Shown: piece by piece, positions 59,803-64,000 of the stretch
Layout of the letters: the number at the start of each line of letters is the position of its first letter
How positions within the stretch are numbered: position 1 is the stretch's first letter
From: Escallonia rubra
Lineage: Eukaryota; Streptophyta; Magnoliopsida; Escalloniales; Escalloniaceae
Direction: 5' to 3'
DNA: 64,000 bases
Assembly (NCBI GenBank): GCA_033065855.1
Contig: JAVXUO010001299.1
Location: 1-64,000, forward strand
The notes under the pieces: generated by a model
The model's database searches: none
Told to the model about the DNA's origin: nothing
Seen by the model: only the letters and a program-made list of their open reading frames with translations
Translations under genes and position numbers: made by a program

Positions 59803-62188
59803 ATGAGAATAGTAGGACTGACGGGAGGGATTGGAACAGGGAAGAGTACTGTCTCTAATCTGTTCAAGGCCCATGACATTCCGGTTGTAGACGCTGATCT
59901 TGTCGCTCGGGTAAGTCTTCACCCTTACGCCCCTCTCTGTCTTGTTTTTGATTGTTTGCACTCGATTGCATCTAGGTTTTTGGTAACTCACTTTGAATAT
60001 TAAAGAGAATAATAGAAGGATTAAGGGTTATGAAGAAGGTTTGCAGCACCTCATTATCAACTTTCGGTACTGCACTACCTGACTGCAGCAAAATCTGATT
60101 CTACTTTTCCCGTGTTTTCTTAGCTTGAAATTTTGCCTGATTGTTTTGTGTGGGCTCATTTGCAGAATGTCTTAAAGAAAGGCAGTGGTGGTTGGAAAAA
60201 GGTTGTAGCAGCATTTGGCGAGGACATATTACTTGAAAATGGAGAAGTTGATCGGCCAAAGCTAGGTCAGGTCGTATTTTCTGATCCTGCTAAGCGTCAG
60301 CTTCTCAATAGGTATGGATAGTGTCTGGATGTCTGATTGATGTCGATTTATAAAATTATGCTTAGTAGCATCTCGTCGATGTCTTGAGATTTGGAGCGAG
60401 ATAGAATAATGGTTCATTTCATCGTGTCTACTAGTTTTTAAATACTGTTATAAGTTAAAGGTTATAGAAGACCGCCAGAGGGGGTGCACCCTTATACACG
60501 AAAATTATATTAAAAAAGAAGCAACCTATACAATAGAGAAACTATCCAAAAAAGCCAGCGGGGAATCTTTCGAATCCACTTTCTCCTCTCCCGAAAAAGC
60601 TACTCAAGAGCTCTACTGTTTCTTTCTGCTGGGACCAATTTCTGCACACTGCCGTCTCCTTCTGTACAAGGATCAGGCCCTGAACAAGTTCACCACTGAA
60701 TAAAGCATGACCCAAGAGATCCACAGAAGGCTGAATACCAAATCGCAAAAACCTCTGGCTGCTGAACAGTACAACAGCAAATGTTCACCGACGCTCCATG
60801 GTTTGTAAAGTTAGAATGGCCTTCTCCCCTATTCACGAAACATTGTGGACGTCATCGCTTTCCTTTTGATGTTTTGCATATATTAGGTTGCTTAAAATAC
60901 ACATGCTCCGTAATTTTGAACATCGTTCTTCTGATCAGATGATTGTCATTTCATTCATACAAGCCCATCTTGTGGCATCAAGTTCCTATTTAATTATGTG
61001 GGCAAGGCCTTCAAATTCAGAGAACACCCAAACTGGTAGATATTAGTGGTGCATGTATTTGATCTTGTGACATGTCTGCAAATTAATCGAGTTACGTCAG
61101 ATGCCTTTGCTAACTGAAAGCTGGACAACAACATACGTGTGGTATTTTGGGATTGTACTTCGCTTGTATTGTCCCTTCCTCTTTGCAGCTCATCCCTACA
61201 TAATTATGCTCCGGATCTGATCGAACTCTACCATTTGGGAGCTGGAGTTTAGATCATTTTATTACATTGTTTTCGAGAATACAATTGGTCTTCTGGCTGG
61301 GTGAAAATATTTTGAGTCAGGTTCTCTCCTGAGAATTTGTTAGTGAAGTAAGACTGGGAGTATATGCTAGTGCGTCAATTGACTTTGTGGTTGGATTACT
61401 GCAACTCAAACTGCTGCCCCATACTTGTGGGCTTGGGGTTTGAGACTTCAGGGTTCTTTTACATTAGAATATATACATAAATTAATGCACATTTTAAACA
61501 AAAAGGAAGCTGAGAAGCTGTCTGGAAATGCCCATTGCAACATGGAGTGCAGATGTAAGAATTGGATTCAGGTTCTAAAATGAGTGATGCAAGTCATGCT
61601 AGGAAGGTGGAATGTCGAGGGGCCTGTTAAATTATTTGCTTTCCATTGAGTTTGGCACCACGACTGACTTAATGAAGAGAGACTTGCATGTAATAACTTC
61701 ATCATCTCTGTCAAGTATTTATCTTTGGCTCTTTCATCGTTTGTAGGCTGCTGGCACCTTATATTTCGTCAGGCATCCTAGTGGAAGTGCTGAAGCTATG
61801 GATGAAGGGTTGTAAGGTTATTGTTCTTGACATACCATTGTTGTTTGAGGCAAAGATGGACAAATGGACAAAGCCCATTATTGTTGTATGGGTCGATCCT
61901 GAAATTCAGCTTCAACGACTCATGGCAAGAGATAGAACAACGGTGGAAGAAGCCAAAAACAGGATAAATGCCCAGATGCCTCTTGATAAAAAAAGGGCCA
62001 AGGCAGACATCGCAATTTGTAACAATGGATCACTAGACGATTTGAATGAAAACTTCAAGAAGGTATTAGCTCAGGTCACAAAGCCCTTGACATGGACCGA
62101 GTTTGGGCTTTCTAGAGGGGGTGCTTTAGTTGCTATTATATCAATTTTTGTTGGGGTGATCATTTGCAAGAAAACTTTTGAGTCCTGA
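59803..62188 (+). CDS. COAE: Dephospho-CoA kinase
   Basis: Three exons: 59803-59910, 60166-60311 and 61747-62188, giving 696 bases and 231 residues (Arabidopsis CoaE has about 232). It phosphorylates the ribose 3'-OH of dephospho-CoA with ATP, the last step of coenzyme A synthesis. The Walker A loop GGIGTGKST is at residues 8-16. DADLVAR follows, then [49 protein letters not shown] and RINAQM, all CoaE signatures. The C-terminus carries a hydrophobic segment ([17 protein letters not shown]), so the enzyme is likely tail-anchored in a membrane, as in other plant CoaE proteins. Introns are GT-AG and in frame. Intron 2 is 1.4 kb and holds a probable retroelement tail. Confidence 0.96.
60455..60790 (-). 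mobile_element. Probable LINE 3' end in COAE intron 2 (antisense)
   Basis: Read on the minus strand, the segment ends with TATAAGGGTGCACCCCCTCT and GGCGGTCTTCTATAACC, which resembles the closing sequence of plant non-LTR elements. It is preceded by a broken reading with RKIPRWLFW, like the zinc-binding C-terminal part of LINE reverse transcriptase polyproteins. It would be a 5'-truncated insertion opposite to the gene. Ends are approximate and the match is by recollection. Confidence 0.4.
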
Positions 62189-63191
62189 CGCTGATTCATT
62201 CTAGTCGGTTTTGTGAACACTCAAATGGGAAATGATATATAAAATGAACACTACAGTATTCATCGATCAATCTGTACATTTCCCTCTTTGCATCTACTGT
62301 TGGTGGTTTTGTATTTTAAATTTGTTGACAGATTACTGCCGACGCTGACTAGCTCCCAGACTTCCTGAATTAGGTCTGAAGTGAATATGCATATTGCAAT
62401 AAAGATCATGGATGTTTGCGTCTGTGTACTAGCTAGGTGTGACAGTTTTCGCTGAGATCCAGTGCTTGTCACTGTACAACTGGCAAAGAGCTAGTATTCC
62501 GGCTGAAGCCTGTTGAAAGTTGCTTTGTACCTAGAAATAAGCAACCAATCCTATGTTCTCAAAAGCCTCTAGGAAGGCGGTATTAAGAACGGGTTGCTTG
62601 GGAGATCGGGTTAGAAATGTCGGTGGCGATTGCTTCTGTTGAATTTGGCTTTCTTTGCCTGTTGTGGGTTTTAGATCAGTTCGAAACGAAACATAGTTTG
62701 GACTGACCAAAGCACAAAGCAAAACTTGAACCAGTTGCTTCTGGTGTGCTTGTTGCTTTCGTGCAGTGTGCCACATTATGGCGGTTCGAGATGACGGAAT
62801 CGTGGCTCGAAGGGCTAATCGTTCGTTTATGCTCTTGCTCCCTATTTCTTTTTCTTAGTTAATGAAATTCAAGTTCAGCAAAAGAAGCATTACCACAAGA
62901 CACACAGTACGATGAATTGAGATCCATTGACACATTTAGAAGCTCATCAGCCTTTGTCGCATCAAAAGGACAGAAAAATAATGTAAAGATTGCTGCAGAC
63001 CTATGAAATTGAACGATTTTGGTGACAGCAAGTTCTAACTTGGATTCCATTCAAGTGCCCACATCCCCCAACTTTACAAACCGTCCATCTGATCAACATC
63101 AGTAATGGAACCCGTCCGTGTGGTCGGCAAAATAATACATTAAGGCGAGCAACACCGTATTAAAGTTGATTTCCAGTGGCAGTGTGCCTCC
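62189..63191. other. Intergenic region between convergent COAE and the ERD2-like gene
   Basis: About 1 kb containing both 3' ends. Short open frames (62260-62472, 62531-62776, 62859-63050, all minus) have no recognisable similarity. Confidence 0.6.
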
Positions 63192-63446
63192 TTACACTAC
63201 ACCTGAAGGAAGACGTAATACGAGCTGTCCTCCAAAAACGCTGCAAAAGGAAACATCGTCACTTGAAAAATAGTCGTCATCATAATTGGGATCACCATCA
63301 AGACAAGCATACGAAATTCACCTTTTAACATAGTAGTAACAGAAGTCTGCTAGTATGAAGGTCTGGACTATTTCTGAGATAAGAACCATAGAAGGCCACA
63401 ATCCATAACCCAAAGCTGTAAGCAGATGGCCACGACTGTCCAAAAC
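63192..63446 (-). CDS. ERD2-like (KDEL receptor family) protein, last two exons
   Basis: Two exons, 63322-63446 and 63192-63240, encode the final 57 residues. They read VLDSRGHLLTALGYGLWPSM, then VLISEIVQTFILADFCYYYV, then KSVFGGQLVLRLPSGVV, matching the C-terminus of the plant ERD2-like branch of the ER lumen protein retaining receptor family (Arabidopsis At4g38790). Joints are GT-AG and the frame is kept (AG|C at the junction). These are multi-pass membrane proteins of the early secretory pathway; the exact ligand of this branch is uncertain. The acceptor before 63446 is clear, but no earlier exon is visible up to 64000, so the gene continues beyond the window. Confidence 0.88.
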
Positions 63447-64000
63447 CTGTCAAATCCAAAGGGAAATGAAGTATCAGATTTGCCAAATCCATGTACGAAG
63501 AACCAACCACTTCAACGAATAGTTCAATATTTATAGATGCTTGTACCGGCATTTAACACATATTGGTGTTGTTTGAGATCCATTGCATAAATTGTATATC
63601 AATTGTAGTCTCAATAACCACAGATTCCACTAGACATACCCTAAAATCGATCCCGGTGCCAAACAAGGTCGTCATTTAAAAGATGCCTAAACTGATAAAC
63701 ACTACCTTAACTATCTGCACATGTTGAGGGAAACAGTCCACCATTTTTCTTTTCTTTTTCCGTGGTCAAAACATTGGTTTCTTCTCTAGTCTTCTCTCTC
63801 AGATCAAACCCACCACTATTCCCTCTGCATCAACTCGGACACCCCACTTCTCCCCATCCCACTTCTACCGTGTCTATCAATGACCATCCATTCTCAACCA
63901 AACTCTACCACCATTGCATCACCCTCCTGGCTCTTCTGCATCAACTTAAAGATTCATCAGAAGTGGATGATGGAAATCATAAACTGAGATGGTGCACCCC
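63447..64000 (-). other. Probable intron of the ERD2-like gene running off the window
   Basis: Sequence upstream of the penultimate exon. From about 63760 it is pyrimidine-rich with CCACC-type bias, like transposon filler elsewhere in the window. No exon was found. Confidence 0.5.

Noticed and set aside
1-64000. CRISPR arrays, bacterial operons, phage or viral genes
   Set aside because: None present. The DNA is plant nuclear sequence with spliced genes; short tandem repeats seen have no spacer structure.

Overview
The window is nuclear DNA of a flowering plant, almost certainly a eudicot. Genes are split by many GT-AG introns, intergenic DNA is AT-rich and full of small transposable elements, and every recognised protein is a plant family member. 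Two tandem aquaporins carry the NPARC signature of the XIP subfamily. XIPs are known from many dicots but are missing from Brassicaceae and monocots, so neither group is the likely source. All gene models were built by hand from the sequence, joining exons by reading frame and splice sites. Gene names rest on remembered family sequences, not on a search.

Layout, left to right. 1-4.1 kb: a near-identical ~0.9 kb direct duplication (period about 1,260 bp) and unassigned DNA. 4.1-18.8 kb, minus: MRL1, a chloroplast PPR protein with 19 coding exons and 1,106 residues; its introns hold a 1,004-bp Mutator-like element with perfect 9-bp target duplication and a small hairpin element. 21.2-22.2 kb, plus: HVA22-like protein. 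23.4-27.3 kb, plus: EF-hand calcium sensor of the SCS type. 27.9-29.6 and 32.0-33.3 kb, minus: two XIP aquaporins separated by a 649-bp hAT-type element. 36.6-40.4 kb, plus: COBRA-like GPI-anchored protein. 41.8-48.7 kb, plus: methylthioadenosine nucleosidase (MTN), with a Stowaway-like element upstream and a retroelement remnant in its last intron. 49.6-50.9 kb, plus: LAP5/PKSB-type polyketide synthase. 51.3-51.8 kb, minus: GASA/Snakin peptide. 53.3-54.7 kb, minus: intronless PLS-type PPR protein. 54.7-59.8 kb: repeat-rich DNA with a 25-bp minisatellite and an orphan exon of a DUF538 gene. 59.8-62.2 kb, plus: dephospho-CoA kinase. 63.2-63.4 kb, minus: the last two exons of an ERD2-like receptor gene that runs off the right edge.

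These are independent housekeeping, stress and development genes; they do not form a cluster or operon. The order is informative: MRL1-MTN-LAP5 matches one Arabidopsis chromosome 4 segment (At4g34830-34840-34850), while SCS, MTN and the ERD2-like gene match another (At4g38810-38800-38790). The window therefore looks like an unduplicated ancestor of two fractionated Arabidopsis segments. I found no convincing novel biological system. The best leads are a frame-shifting tandem duplication at the end of one XIP gene, a probable GC-AG intron in the COBRA-like gene, and several well-preserved transposon insertions.
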